Shown: positions 39,321-50,768, counted from the stretch's first letter. The stretch: DNA of 64,000 nucleotides from Camarhynchus parvulus (GCF_901933205.1 NC_044582.1:15233820-15297819); one strand, 5' to 3'. Program-made: numbers and translations. Notes: generated by a model from the letters alone, not told the origin.

Positions 39321-39427
39321 TTCCATTCCATTCCATTCCATTCCATTCCATTCCATTCCATTCCATTCCATTCCATTCCATTCCATTCCAATTCCATTCC
39401 ATTCCATTCCATTCCAATTCCATTCCA
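39321..39427. repeat. (TTCCA)n pentanucleotide array, 21 units
   Basis: Fourteen perfect TTCCA units (39321-39390) are followed by an inserted A, five more units, another inserted A and two units. The complementary strand is (TGGAA)n. The pentamer lacks stop codons in all frames, which explains the open frames that cross it on both strands (SIPFH- and WNGME-type peptides). Confidence 0.97.
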
Positions 39428-41080
39428 ACTCCACAGTGGTAAACAAGGAGCTGCAACCATTTCTACACAAAACATCCCAGTTGACCCTGAACACCCAACC
39501 CAGCCACGTCACACACTTCAAGAACTCTCCTACCTCCAGATCCACCTCTGCTGACTGTAACAGGTCTGGGCTCTCTGGGTGTGCAGCCTGCTCTGAAATA
39601 CACCTGGGAGGTGGAGGGACATTTGCAGTTTGGGATTCAGGTGGAATAAGTTGAAGTTGAAGAGCAACCAGGCAAAAATAACATTGAAGCTGCTTGGACC
39701 ACACTGCATCAGCACAAGAGGGATCCCACTGAGAATTCCACCCAGTTCCACCAGGATGGGATCACTCAGCACTTCCATCTGTCTGAGGAGTCATTTCCAA
39801 AGCCACTGAGTTTCTCTGTGCTCAAATGAAAGCAACACTTGTGGACTATAAACCAGTAGTTGGATTTTACACTGTCTGTGTTGCTTATCAAACTTCTGAA
39901 CTGTGTGAGAAATATGAGAAGCACATGTGAGAGTTGCTTGTGAATATACAATGAAATTGTTCCTTTCTGAGCAGCAGAGCTGCTTATCAAATAAATGAAT
40001 AAAACAAAGTATTCCTTCTTAACATGGAACTTACATCTTTAATAAATATCAGCCTTATGTTCTCATGAGAATCTCTATTATACAACTTCCTTCACTGATT
40101 CATGTATTAATACCATTTTGTATTAAGCTGGTACATAATTGATGATATGGAAGTGTTTTCATACAACTCCTTCACTGCATAATATAACCCACTTATCATA
40201 TTTTCAGCTCAAAATTCAGAAAGTTCAGGCATGCATTATACACTAAAATGAATGCATTAACTATATAAAAGTACAGTATATAATTTGCAAATTTCATGCA
40301 AAGTAAAGTAAATATACAGTACTAAATGCTGACTTTGATACAGCTCATGTTGAAAGGCATAAATCAGCTAATAGAAAAAAAAATTTTGAGCTCAGTTGAA
40401 TGGAAAAATCCCCTGCAGGAAACAAGAGCCAACCTAGTGATTTGGGTGCAGCCTGTGTCCTGTATGGCTGAGATTAACACACATGTTACCTATTCAGAGA
40501 CAGGACTTTCCCCCAGAAAACCAGTCCTGTCTTTCAGTACCACTCACCAGAAGCAGGAGAAATCCCTGAAGAAATTTGACCTTTAGGTTTAGGGCATTAT
40601 TGATTTGTTTTGTATTCTTTGGCCTGCATTTGCTTAACAGGATTCAGCAATACTTCAATATCTAATATGATAAAATTACCTAAGGCTCAGAAGGTTGCTC
40701 TGTTTTATAAAATATATTTTAAACTAAGCCCAGGAAGACAGAGAAGGAAACCTCCTTCCTGCCAAACAGCACACCAGGGCAGTGACAGCCCAGACCTGCA
40801 GTCCCTGTATTTACTTACAAGCTTTCCATCCTGTGGAGCTCCTTTTACAGATGCTCAGACAAAACCATGAATATTGGAGAGCTCTCTGGAATAAAAAAGG
40901 TGATGGTTTGCAGGAGGAACACACGTCCACTTCAGCCTCATGCAAACAGAGGGAGAGTTCATTTCTGTGCTGCTGCTGTGTCCCAGCCTGGCAAAGTGAC
41001 ACGTGAGATGCCACTGTGGGCTTGTGCCAGCACAGCACGGGCTCTGAGTTTTCAGACACTGTTCAAATCCCTGTTATCTC
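39428..41080. other. Intergenic, AT-rich middle, no recognisable element
   Basis: Positions 40000-40400 are strongly AT-rich and unique. I see no gene or repeat family. Confidence 0.6.
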
Positions 41081-41332
41081 CACAAGGGGAAGTGGCTTTA
41101 AACTGAAAGAGAGCAAGTTAGGCTGGATATTGGGGAGAAATCCTTCACAGTGAGGGTGGTGAGGCCCTGGCACAGGGTGCCCAGAGCAGCTGTGGCTGCC
41201 CCTGGATCCCTGGAAGTGTCCAAGGCCAGGCTGGATGGGGCTTGGGGCAACCTGGGGCAGTGGAAGGTGTCCCTACCATGGCAGGGGGTGGGGCAGGATG
41301 GTTTTTAAAACCTCTCTATGACTCTGTGATGC
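41081..41332 (+). mobile_element. CR1 LINE 3' end
   Basis: It carries CACAAGGGGAAGTGGCTTTA, AACTGAAAGAGAG, CAGTGAGGGTGGTGAGGCCC, AGCAGCTGTGGCTGCC, GTGTCCAAGGCCAGGCTGGA, CCATGGCAGGGGGTGG and ends CTATGACTCTGTGAT. It is sense-oriented and the least diverged CR1 in the window, consistent with a younger insertion than those at 9983 or 14171. Confidence 0.95.
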
Positions 41333-43671
41333 ACCATTAAAAATATAATAGTCCTGACTCTCCTGGCTCTCCCCCTCCATCCACCACAGCACTGACTCAT
41401 CACTTCTCTGCTGTCAGAAAAGGTGCTCAGGACCCCGGGTTCCCCTGCAGCTCCCTTGGGCAGGTGGCCAGCCACACCACCTGACCTTTTACCTGCCCTC
41501 CAGGTGACCTCTCACTTCCCAGCCCCTGCCTCCTCTGGGCAGAGAAACAAGCCTTGCTCCAGCAACAGCGTGATCCATTATTAATCCAGCATCTCTGCAT
41601 CTGGGACTCTGAGTCCAAGGCAGAAATAAAAAGACAGCAGCACAGGCAGGCTGGGAGTGCAATCAGAGCAGCGTTTGTGATTTAATAGAGCTACCTGGAG
41701 TAATGCTGTAATCTCAAACAGCCTTCATAAGTTGTTCAGAGAGAGATTCCCTAAATCCTCAAATCAGCTACAAATATATAGTTGCATTACTACCATGGAT
41801 TTAAATGCCTTTGAAGTCAATAGGGAGATTCATACGGATTTTTTACAGGCTTAGGTGGTATTTACATATATACACACACAGAGAAATACATATATATACA
41901 TATATATATGTGTATATATATAAAAATCTCCCTAGGGATTTAATCTGGATTGAGTCCCTGAGGAACTCATAGCTGAGACCCTAAGGAAAGGCACAGTCAG
42001 AAAGCCCTCTGACTGTAGGGTTTTATTATAATGTCTTTTGAACATAGAAAGATGGTGGTTAATGGAATAAAAACTTTCTTTTTGTCAAGGCAAGAGTTGC
42101 CTCTATTCTGTAATGTAGACATCACCAGCTCAGACTATGCTCCCAAGAAGGCCAATTTAAACACTGACAAGAAAATCACCCATTCCATTTGGACAGAGAA
42201 AAATTGTATTCCTCCAGCTGGAAAGGAAGAAAATCCTGCCATGTCATCTTAATCAGGTTTGCTGGACAAGTCAGGGAAAGGCTGAGGTTTTGCCAAAATG
42301 AGGATCAAAAACTGAGATTTATTTGCTTGTATCATTGCACTAATTTTCCCAAGGCCCTTGGTGCAGAAGCAAGGCCAGCTGGATGCTTGCATTACCTGCA
42401 CAGGTTCAGCCACCAGTGCCACCAAAGCTGGGCTGGGTCACCCATTCCTTTTTCATCCTTTTTTTTATCTTGCCCATTTCACTCCCTTTCTGCCCCCATG
42501 ACACAATCCCCTCATCTCTCACCTCGTACTGAGCAGTTCCTCCTCCTGCCTTCCCTCAGCTCCTGCTGGGGCTGGGGATGGCCCCGGGGTGAGAGCAGCC
42601 CCAGCCTCAGCCCAGCTCTGCACAGGGGGGTTCCAGGCAGGGACAGCCACAAACACCATGGAGCAGAACCACACGAGATGCCAAAAAACAGAGGGCTGGG
42701 GCACAGCTTCTGCTGGAGGGCTCGACAGACAAAAGGCAGCGAGGCAAGAGGCAGGGTAAAAATAAACCCAAAATAAACCCAGGTGTCCTTTGGAGGGCAC
42801 AGATCAGATCAGAAGCCTCTGACATTTTAACTGACATCTGTGAAAGGTTTTCCAAACCACAGAGCAACTTGCTGTGGAAGGGGGAAGTGTTCCAATGAGG
42901 AAACATCCTTTTTTGTAATTCAGTAAAAAGGATGGTATTATTAAATATTTTTGTTTCATACTGATTTGGGGATAAGGGATTAAAAGTAAATTAAAAGCCT
43001 GGTTTGCAGTCTAAAGGCTGTTTCTCACCTCAGTGGTTCTGCCAGTTGGGAAGCAAATCTTTTCATACAAGTCCAGGGTGGGTTTAGCACACCGGGCCCT
43101 GCTGCTTGTTCTCAGCAGTGGCCAAAAATCCTGTGGGAAGCCACAGCACCAGCATGGACTGGGTCTGCCATCACTGCAGGATCTCAAAAAGCTCTGCTGG
43201 GAATCACACAAGGCTTAACCCCCAGAATTAGGCACCACTGCCATACAAACATAGGGAAAAGGTAATACAAAAATCAGTTGAAAAGTGTATTTCTTTAACC
43301 AGATAATTTTAAATTTTGCTCTGTATTTCTTTGTTTCAAAGCAGAAGGAAGAAGAAAAAAAAGAAAAACAAAACAAAACTAAAGACAAACAACAGGAAGT
43401 GCACATATAGACCAAGAACAAAAGGCTGTGAGTTGTGTGTCTAGTGGATGAGTAAAGCATGAGTAAGGAGTAAGAAACCTCAAGCTTCTTTAAATGTCTT
43501 TCTATTGCTAATTAAAACACTGTGCAGAATTTCCCATGAGAAGAATTGTGGAAATTGAGCCTTGCAGCACAATTCTGATAGAGGGGTAGGGTACAACTGC
43601 CTCCCTCTCAGACAAGATCCTCTCCCACACTTCTTTCCCCCATGTTCTCTCAGTCCAGCTTCCCACACACC
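41333..43671. other. Intergenic, TA microsatellite and otherwise unique
   Basis: It contains an impure TA/CA repeat (41863-41933), a weak third match to the dispersed TTGAAGTCAATAGGGAG repeat (about 41810-41827) and a purine-rich A/G tract (about 43338-43400). The 195-codon frame at 42189-42776 shows no recognisable domain. Confidence 0.55.
41863..41933. repeat. TA/CA microsatellite
   Basis: These are alternating TA and CA dinucleotide runs with small interruptions and local palindromes. It is simple low-complexity DNA. Confidence 0.8.
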
Positions 43672-43895
43672 TCACCACCCTTTCAGAGGAGAAATGTTTC
43701 CTAATATTCAATCTTAATCTTCTCTGCCACAACTGGAGGCCATTTCTTCTTATCCTATTGCTTGTTCCTGGGAGAAGAAACTGTCCCCCAGCCTGCTACA
43801 ATCTTCTCTTGGGGAGTGAGAAGGTCCTCCCTGAGTCTGCTTTTCTCCAGGCTTAACACTCCAGCTCACTCAGCTGCTTCTCATAAGACTTTTTG
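43672..43895 (-). mobile_element. CR1 LINE fragment, reverse orientation
   Basis: It reads CACCACCCTTTCAGAGGAGA, AATGTTTCCTAATATTCAAT, GAGGCCATTTCTTCTTATCC, GGGAGAAGAAACTGTCCCCC, AAGGTCCTCCCTGAGTCTGC, TTCTCCAGGCTTAACACTCC and CAGCTGCTTCTCATAAGACT. This is the reverse complement of the CR1 segment just upstream of the extreme 3' tail. Diverged CR1-like sequence may continue to about 44000. Confidence 0.92.
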
Positions 43896-45048
43896 GTGCA
43901 ATTTGTCCCAGGGATGTTTCATGTCCTGGATTCTGCAGGTCAGAATCATGGGGCACCTTTTCAATCCTCTCTCTGCTCCCAAAACCCTGACCAAGCGCAG
44001 CCCTCCTGGCACAGATCCTCTCCCAACCTTCTCGCCCTCACAGCCCTGCTCACCACCAGTTTCAATGCACAAATCCCAACCTCTGCACTTGCTGGAATAA
44101 TCTTGTGTCATGTTCACAGAGATCAGACAGGATTTATTTCTAGATGAAACTCAGCTGATAATAAAAAGCAAAGTGATTAATCCGCTCACACCGGCAATCC
44201 AGCACCCAAAGCCTGTTGCTCCTGCTGGCTGGAAGGAGATGTTTGATTGAATCAGGAGGGTCTTTTAGCTCTGTCTTCTTGTTTGAATTGGAAGTTGCAT
44301 AAAAATGTGCAGCCAGGGTTTGTGTCCCTGCATCTACCACCTGACTGTTGGTGACTGAGCCTATGAACTGAGCCTTTGCAGTAAGAACAGGAACAAAAGT
44401 CAGGATTCAAGTTCCCTCTGCTACACTTTCATTTAGTGCCAAGATCCCAGGACTAGAAATAAGGCCAGTCCTGATTAATAATGTAATTTTTTTTTTGTCT
44501 TGAATATTCATTAAACCTCTCTTCCCTTTGGGCTCTGGGCTCTGTTTCCTGCCTCTCCCTGGCTATGGCTCACCAGCTCTCAGTCTCCCCCTCTCCCAAG
44601 CTGATATCTCCCCCTGCCTCCCTCCTTTGCCCCATCTTTCAGCCTCCCCCACATGGACAGGCTGTTCCTGGGATCTTGGCACATCCCCACACCCCTGCAC
44701 AGTCCCCAAGGGAGATCCCCATGCCCACAGGCTGGGCAGGATGCAAGGAAATACCCTGCAGCATTTACTGCTCTTCTGGTCATGGAAAAGCTGCACCTTA
44801 ATAGTTTGGGGGGCACAGATGCTCTGAAGATTGGTGTAGCTTCTAACGCTTGTGTTTCTGTACCTCTGTGCTGAAAAACTTTGATTTCTCCATAGGAATG
44901 GTTTAGATCTGTCAAAACTCTGTGTTTAGCTGCTGGTTTAACCAGCAGGGACTGGATTTATTCTCCTTTTCTGTCAGAGGGTTTGATGAGAGAACTGGTA
45001 TCAAGAGGATCAGCCAGAGAGTGATGATAATGCTTTTAGCATCTGAGC
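43896..45048. other. Intergenic, pyrimidine-rich block
   Basis: A C/T-rich stretch runs from about 44515 to 44710 on the + strand. The remainder is unique. Several overlapping open frames here arise from the biased composition. Confidence 0.55.
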
Positions 45049-45105
45049 CAAAGCCCACTGCCTTCAGAGAAAGCCTTTTCATTGACTTCAGTGGGGTTTG
45101 ATCAG
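45049..45105 (+). repeat. Dispersed self-complementary repeat, copy 2
   Basis: It reads AAAGCCCACTGCCTTCAG, then CATTGACTTCAGTGGGGTTTG. The first and last blocks are imperfect inverses of each other. It shares the TTGAC-TTCAGTGGG-TTTG order with the copy at 31588. Confidence 0.45.
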
Positions 45106-45815
45106 CCCTGTGCCTCACACAGGACTGGGCAGGCTTTGCTTTGAACACAGCTTCAGCATCAGACGCCAAAGTTTCCAAAGGCCACCAAGTGGCCTGGTCA
45201 CAGAAGTTTGAGAACAGGCAGCAAAAGAGAAAAGAATTATTCTTTTTCCCTGAGCTTTCAGTTCCTTAAACACCTTTCTCATGCCTCTCTCAATATATTT
45301 CTTTTTCAAGTATTCCCCAGCATCTCCTAAAGCATCCAAAAAGAAAAAAGACATCGACTCATTTTTAACAGATAGCTGGTGTAAAACCCAAAAGATTTTG
45401 TATAAATAAACAAATAAGTATAAGAGGAGTGAAGAAAGTAAACACAAAAAAAGACGATTAAATGCTTTGAGAGGTTGACAGGAAGGCATTAGTTGAACAC
45501 CTCTCTCACACAGCCTGAAATCTGCTAAATGCACGGAACGCAGTTCTGCCCGTCTCTATTTATTGCATTATGCATAAACTCTGCTATCCAGGGAGACAAG
45601 CAGATCTTGACATGCTGTGACAAGCTGCCAAAGTTCCTGCAAACAAGAGGTTCCTGAGCAGCCTCCCTGAACGAGGACAGCCCACACGTGCTGCTAATGA
45701 AGGAGCAATCCGCCTCCCTCGGCACCCAGGAACGCGGGGACAAACGGGGATGGAAAAACCTGGCAGTGGGAGCAGCACTGGAGCAGAGGATGGGAACTTC
45801 CACACCTCTCAACAG
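45106..45815. other. Intergenic with a CpG-enriched end
   Basis: CpG dinucleotides become frequent from about 45530, with seven in about 85 bp at 45670-45755, including a palindromic E-box CACGTG at 45685-45690. I see no exon signature. Confidence 0.5.
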
Positions 45816-45938
45816 CCATTGTTGCTGCTTGAAATCAGAAATTAAATGAGCGGTCACCATTGTTTCTGCTTGAAATCAGAAATTAAATGAGCAGTAGCCA
45901 TTGCTGCTGCCTGAAATCAGAAATTCAATGAGCAATCG
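45816..45938. repeat. 41-bp tandem triplicate
   Basis: Three head-to-tail copies start CCATTG at 45816, 45857 and 45898. Each contains CTGAAATCAGAAATT(A/C)AATGAGC in full or near-full form. Copy 3 is the most diverged. Confidence 0.95.
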
Positions 45939-48900
45939 CAAGCCTGCGCCTGTGACCATCCAAGGGGTTAAACTCATTAAGATGCTGTTTGACTCCACAG
46001 TATTTTTGGGGGGTGAGACCACAGTCTCATTCCCTTCTTAGGTTTTCTGCATCGTTACACACTAAAAACTGAAAGCTAATTAGCAGCTTGCATAAAATGC
46101 AGGAGGGATGAGGGAAGGTGTGACAGAGACAGGTGGCTGTCGCCAGGGAATGTCTCTTCCCATAAATGCTGGTGCCCACTCACAGGCACCAGGAAACCTT
46201 GTCCGTAAGAAAATAAATGCCAGCTGCAAAGCATGTGGTGTGTGCTCTGCTCCTCTTCAGCAGCCTCCCCTTTGCACCCCCAGTTAATTACAACTTTGAG
46301 GAATAGCAGCCTATAATCATGGACGTGCAAACTCATTTCTCTTTGAATGAAACCTGGCTAACGGTTGAGTTTTACTGGAACAATTTTTAAACAAACAAGC
46401 TCTGAAAGTTAAAAGGAATCTTAAACTCCATTAAATAATACAGTTCCTTCACAGGGATTTCTCCTGGGAAGGGATGTCTTCGATTCAAGTGCCATGTTAT
46501 GACAAGCATGACAGACTTGATAGCAATCTGTTCCAACTCATGACATTGCCTAAATTAGGTTAGATAGAATCTGTGCAGGCTTTCCAAGGAAAGCTCCTCT
46601 GGGTGAAAGCACTATTATTTTTATTAATGGCAGTGAATTATGATTTTCTTCTCCTAGGAGTCATAAACTGTGTTGCTACACAGTACTACATCATGTAATG
46701 TATGTAGTACATGATTCCTTAGTAGGGGTGGAAACTGTTACATTTGCATACATTAGAGCCAGAGTTGTAATCAGAATGTGTTTTCCCGCTTCCTTCATTG
46801 AATATTTATGGATTTCTTTCCCACTTCCCCCTCTGCTGCACATGTCTCTCCTTGACCTGGTGTCTTGCTCCATCTCATTCAGGCTGTGGAAGGGTTCGTG
46901 CTCGTGGCACGCTCCTGGTGCTCAGAGCACAGAGCCTGGCTGCCTTTCAGGCTGCCCTGAGCTTCACTCACCTCCATGCTCATGCAGCCCCAGCCTCAGC
47001 CATGTGGAAAGACAGATGGAGGCACAAAGCAGCTCCCCTCCATCGCTGTGGGCTCAGGAGCACATCGGGCCAGGCTGCTGCTGGTGGCACCAAGGATGCT
47101 GGCAGGTAAAACAAGGAGATTTTAAGGTTGCAGCAACACCTGAGCAAGCCTGGAAACACCACAGGCAGCAGATGACAGGGTAGAAAGGCACAGGGTGATG
47201 CCTTCAGTGCTGTGCCTGTGTTCAGTACATTCCATACAGTTATTTCCCAGGGCTCAGATCTATAAAGGTGCTCCTAAATCACTGCGGCTTTACTCAGAAA
47301 TCCTATTTAGCAGCCCACCAAACAAATCCATGCCTGTATTCTTCCACAGCTTTGGTGGCTCACATCTTGAATTTTAAAAGAGTCATTCAAGTGCAAACAC
47401 AGATGATAGACTTAAAGGATTTGTTCTGAGCTCACATGAGCATATCTGTTTTCCCATCAAGACAGGAGACTGACACCCACCTGTAATTTGCAGGGGGGCT
47501 GGGGCCATCTGAGCAACCTGGACAAAGGGAAGCAGTGAGTGCGCAATGCCACATGTGAGCACAGAAACAAAACAGCAAAGCTGGAAGACTCTGAGAAAGA
47601 TCAAGAAGCAGAAGAAATTCGAATTGCTTTTGAATGCTATAAAACAACAAGAAGTACATAACATTCTAGGAAAAATGCTTGGATCTCAAGTACACAAACC
47701 CACACTTGGTCCATTTTGCTAAACACAGTGTCTGCACCTGGTGTGACAGCACATCTCCCGTCTCCCCTCCAGATAAACTCTGTGCAAGTGCCTGAGGTTA
47801 GGGACAGAATGGGAGCTGGGTGAGATCCCTGGCTCCTGCTGGAGCACTCAGGTGCTGCCCAAGGCAGGGATCAGGGATATGCTCCCAAGCACAGTGGTGC
47901 TGATCAAAACAAAGTAGACCTCCCTGATGTCCATCATGCTGGCAAGGCTCAGCCAGGCTAAGAGGAGGTTTCACACCCATGTGTCAAAAGCCCTCAGTAA
48001 TAATGGGCTGCACATTCAGAACTGAATTATTGCCCCTGCCAGGAGGCTAGAGAGGAACCAAGAGCATTCCTTACAGGCTCAAACCAATTTAAGCTCAGGT
48101 TGCCAGAGTGACACGCTGTTATTTCTTAGCTGAGAGATGGTTCAAGGCAAATTTGAGCCCTGAAGGCAGCCTGTGGGCAGCCCAACACACAGCCAGGGGC
48201 AGGGGCTCCTGTGTGAGGCTGCAGGTTGGAGGGCACTGCCTCCAAAAGGACACAACAAGATCTCTGTGCTGCCACAGAGAAATATTCTCTGCCTCGGAGA
48301 GGATTTATGGCTGGGCTGCCAGGGAAGAGCTGCCTTTAATGAAAAGGAGCAGGGAGGGTGGTTGCAGACTGAGATTCAGGAGGGTGTGCAGATGAGGAGG
48401 TGGCAGTGCAGGTTGCCCAAAGGTTTTAATACATGACCAAAGATGTACTCACAGCTGAAAGATGACCAATGGCTAAAAGTGCAGGGAAACATATGGGACC
48501 AGGTCTCTGAGGAAGGAGGTTTTTCCTGGGATGAGATTAAAGGAATTTCCAAGTCCTCCCAGTCAAGGGAAATGCAATGACGGGAGCGTGGCACCTCTCT
48601 TCTTCTTAAAATTGCAGAAATCTCTCTGCAGAACTAGTCTTTGTGATGAAGAACAGTTGCAAAACTAAAAGGGAAAACAAATTTTAAACAGGATGTTGCA
48701 ATTCCTGTACCATTGGGAAAGGCACAATGTAAATAGCATCAGGTGGTTTTACTTCCTGCAGTTGAATCTGTGACAAGCTCATGGTAAAAAAAAAAAGTGA
48801 AAAACATCTTGAGATAACTTGGGCCTTTCTCTTCCCACATGAGACACTAGTCACAATTATCTAATAATTATGTTACAGCCATTTGCCAACCTGGGAAGGA

Positions 48901-49723
48901 CAGACACTGTCACTCAGCTGCTGGAAAATCATTCATGTAATGCAAACAAGGAAGGAACTGGCTTTAAAACACTATCCAAACTCCCAGTCCCTAAAGCTGG
49001 AGGAATCACACACCACTGAGCAGACACAAGTCCTGAGCTCCCACCCAGTTCAAGGCAGATGCCCCTGCAATCCCAATGTATGGGAAAATTTGCTATTGTA
49101 TTGGATCATGGTTTTTCAGCTGTTAACCAGCAGACTGCAGTGCTGTTAATCTAAGATCTTTATGAAAACAACATTATTTTCAAATAGAACTCTATATTTA
49201 TGGCTGATAAGTGTCATTTGATTATTTTTGTGAAATCAAATTTAAGTTCATACTGCATGCTCTCCAAACTACTCTATAAAATTACACTTAAAGCAAAAAT
49301 TATATAAATCATAGACAAACTGATGCAGTCCCTAGCCCTCAAAAGCACTGCATGGGTATTATTTAACCATGATATAGGCAAACAAAATGCAAATTAAATG
49401 GCAGTGGGTGTGGTACATATGCAAATTTCAAACCCTCCCCAGTCCCAATTTTCCCTTCATGAACTGCCTTACAGCTATAACTCAGAATTTATAAGCCTCT
49501 CAGTTTCTAATGCAATCTCTGTCATGGGAATGAGGCAAAAAGAATGGAAAATGATAAAAAGTCAACCTGCTGCCTTAGGCCCTCTTCCTACCCAGGGATT
49601 TGGCCACCCAAGGAGGAGTTGGTTTGCAGATGGCCAAGCAAGGTGAGGCACAGGAAGGTGTCTCCTGAAAAACCCCGTGTGCAGTGGGCACCTGGAGCTT
49701 TCTGTGTCACCCAGCAGGGAACT
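45939..49723. other. Intergenic, no recognisable element
   Basis: This is unique sequence. A perfect 9-bp inverted repeat (GTACTACAT, 46683-46691; ATGTAGTAC, 46702-46710) is the only small structure noted. The 161-codon frame at 46698-47183 shows no domain. Confidence 0.55.
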
Positions 49724-50237
49724 GAGAGCTTGAGGGTGGAATTCACACATGGTCAGCACCATGGACAGAGGGCTGGAATTCACACATGGTCAGCACCATG
49801 GACAGAGGGCTGGAATTCACACATGGTCAGCACCATGGACAGAGGGCTGGAATTCACACATGGTCAGCACCATGGACAGAGAGCTGAGAGCCTGAGGGTG
49901 GAATTCACACATGGTCAGCACCATGGACAGAGAGCTGAGAACTTGAGGGTGGGATTCACACATGGACAGCACCATGGACAGAGAGCTGAAATTCACACGT
50001 GGACAGCACCATGGACAGAGAGCTGAAATTCACACATAGACAGCACCATGGACAGAGAGCTGAGAGCTTGAGGGTGGGATTCACACATGGTCAGCACCAT
50101 GGACAGAGGGCTGGAATTCACACAAGGACAGCACCATGGACAGAGAGCTGAGAACTTGAGGGTGGGATTCACACATGGTCAGCACCATGGACAGAGAGCT
50201 GGAATTCACACATGGTCAGCACCATGGACAGAGAGCT
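49724..50237. repeat. 37/51-bp higher-order minisatellite, 12 units
   Basis: Unit starts (GGAATTCAC or variants) lie at 49738, 49775, 49812, 49849, 49900, 49951, 49988, 50025, 50076, 50113, 50164 and 50201. Eight units are exactly 37 bp. Four (the 4th, 5th, 8th and 10th) are 51 bp because they end with a 14-bp extension of the type GAGAGCTTGAGGGT. The same 14-mer precedes unit 1 (49724-49737). Units differ by substitutions such as ATGGTCAGC/ATGGACAGC and GAGGG/GAGAG. The array is free of stop codons over long runs, which produces spurious open frames at 49544-50026 and 50087-50317. Confidence 0.97.
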
Positions 50238-50277
50238 GCCCTGCTGCTCCTTGCAGCTGCTCATGGGGACACCTGAC

Positions 50278-50756
50278 TGAGGGATTTGCTGGATCTCTAG
50301 GACAAAGAAGGAATTGATGAATCTGACTCTATGTTCTTAGAAGGCATATTATATTATATTATATTATATTATATTATATTATATTATATTATATTATATT
50401 ATATTATATTATATTATATTATATTATATTATATTATATTATATTATATTATATTATATTATATATTATGCTATACTAAACTATACTAAAGAATAGAGAA
50501 AGGATACTTACAGAAGGCTTAATAAGACATTACTGAAAAACTTGTGACTGACTCCTCAGAGTCTGACATAGCCAGACTGTGATTGGTTATTAATTAAAAA
50601 CAATTCACATGTTGGATAAGCAATTTCCAACCCCATTCCAAGGGAGCAAAGCACAAAGAAGCAATCAGATAATTGTTGTTTTCATTTTTCTCTGAGGCTT
50701 CTCAGCTTCCCAGGAGAAGAAATCCTGGTGAAGGGATTTTTCCAGAAAATATGACA
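50278..50756 (-). mobile_element. LTR of an endogenous retrovirus, reverse orientation
   Basis: Read on the - strand the element begins TGTCATATTTTCTGGAAA, then AAGCTGAGAAGCCTCAGAG, a GCTTTGTG-like block, AATTAATAACCAATCACAGT, ATTCTTTAGTATAGTTTAGT, the expanded pentamer run and a GAGTCAGATTCATCA tail. The AAGCTGAGARGCCTCAG, CCAATCACAG, TTCTTTAG and GAGTCA(G/A)ATTC landmarks are shared in order with the LTR at 29579, so the two are related subfamilies. The distal (left) boundary is approximate. No clean target duplication is visible, though ACCTGAC occurs just outside both ends (50271-50277 and 50762-50768). No internal viral genes adjoin it. Confidence 0.85.
50346..50460. repeat. (ATATT)23 pentanucleotide expansion inside the LTR
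   Basis: There are twenty-three perfect consecutive ATATT units (115 bp), followed by an imperfect ATATATTATG. They lie exactly where related LTRs carry a short TAATATAA-rich stretch before the polyadenylation region, so this is an in-element expansion. Confidence 0.98.
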
Positions 50757-50768
50757 GTGATACCTGAC

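Noticed and set aside
39147..39704. SIPFH- and WNGME-repeat ORFs on both strands
   Set aside because: They are a direct consequence of the stop-free TTCCA pentamer array.
42189..42776. 195-codon open frame, + strand
   Set aside because: The composition is biased (Ser/Pro/His-rich from C/T-rich DNA), with no domain and overlapping - strand frames. It is unlikely to be coding.
46683..46710. 9-bp inverted repeat with 10-bp loop considered as a small hairpin RNA
   Set aside because: The stem is far too short for a microRNA precursor and nothing around it extends the pairing.
49724..50237. CRISPR-like regular repeats
   Set aside because: Units are contiguous with no unique spacers, and the genome is vertebrate. 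It is a minisatellite.
49544..50317. Repetitive-protein-like ORFs (HTWSAPWTE / THGQHHGQRA repeats)
   Set aside because: They are produced by the stop-free 37/51-bp minisatellite. The 37-bp unit shifts frame at every copy, so no single protein repeat is maintained.
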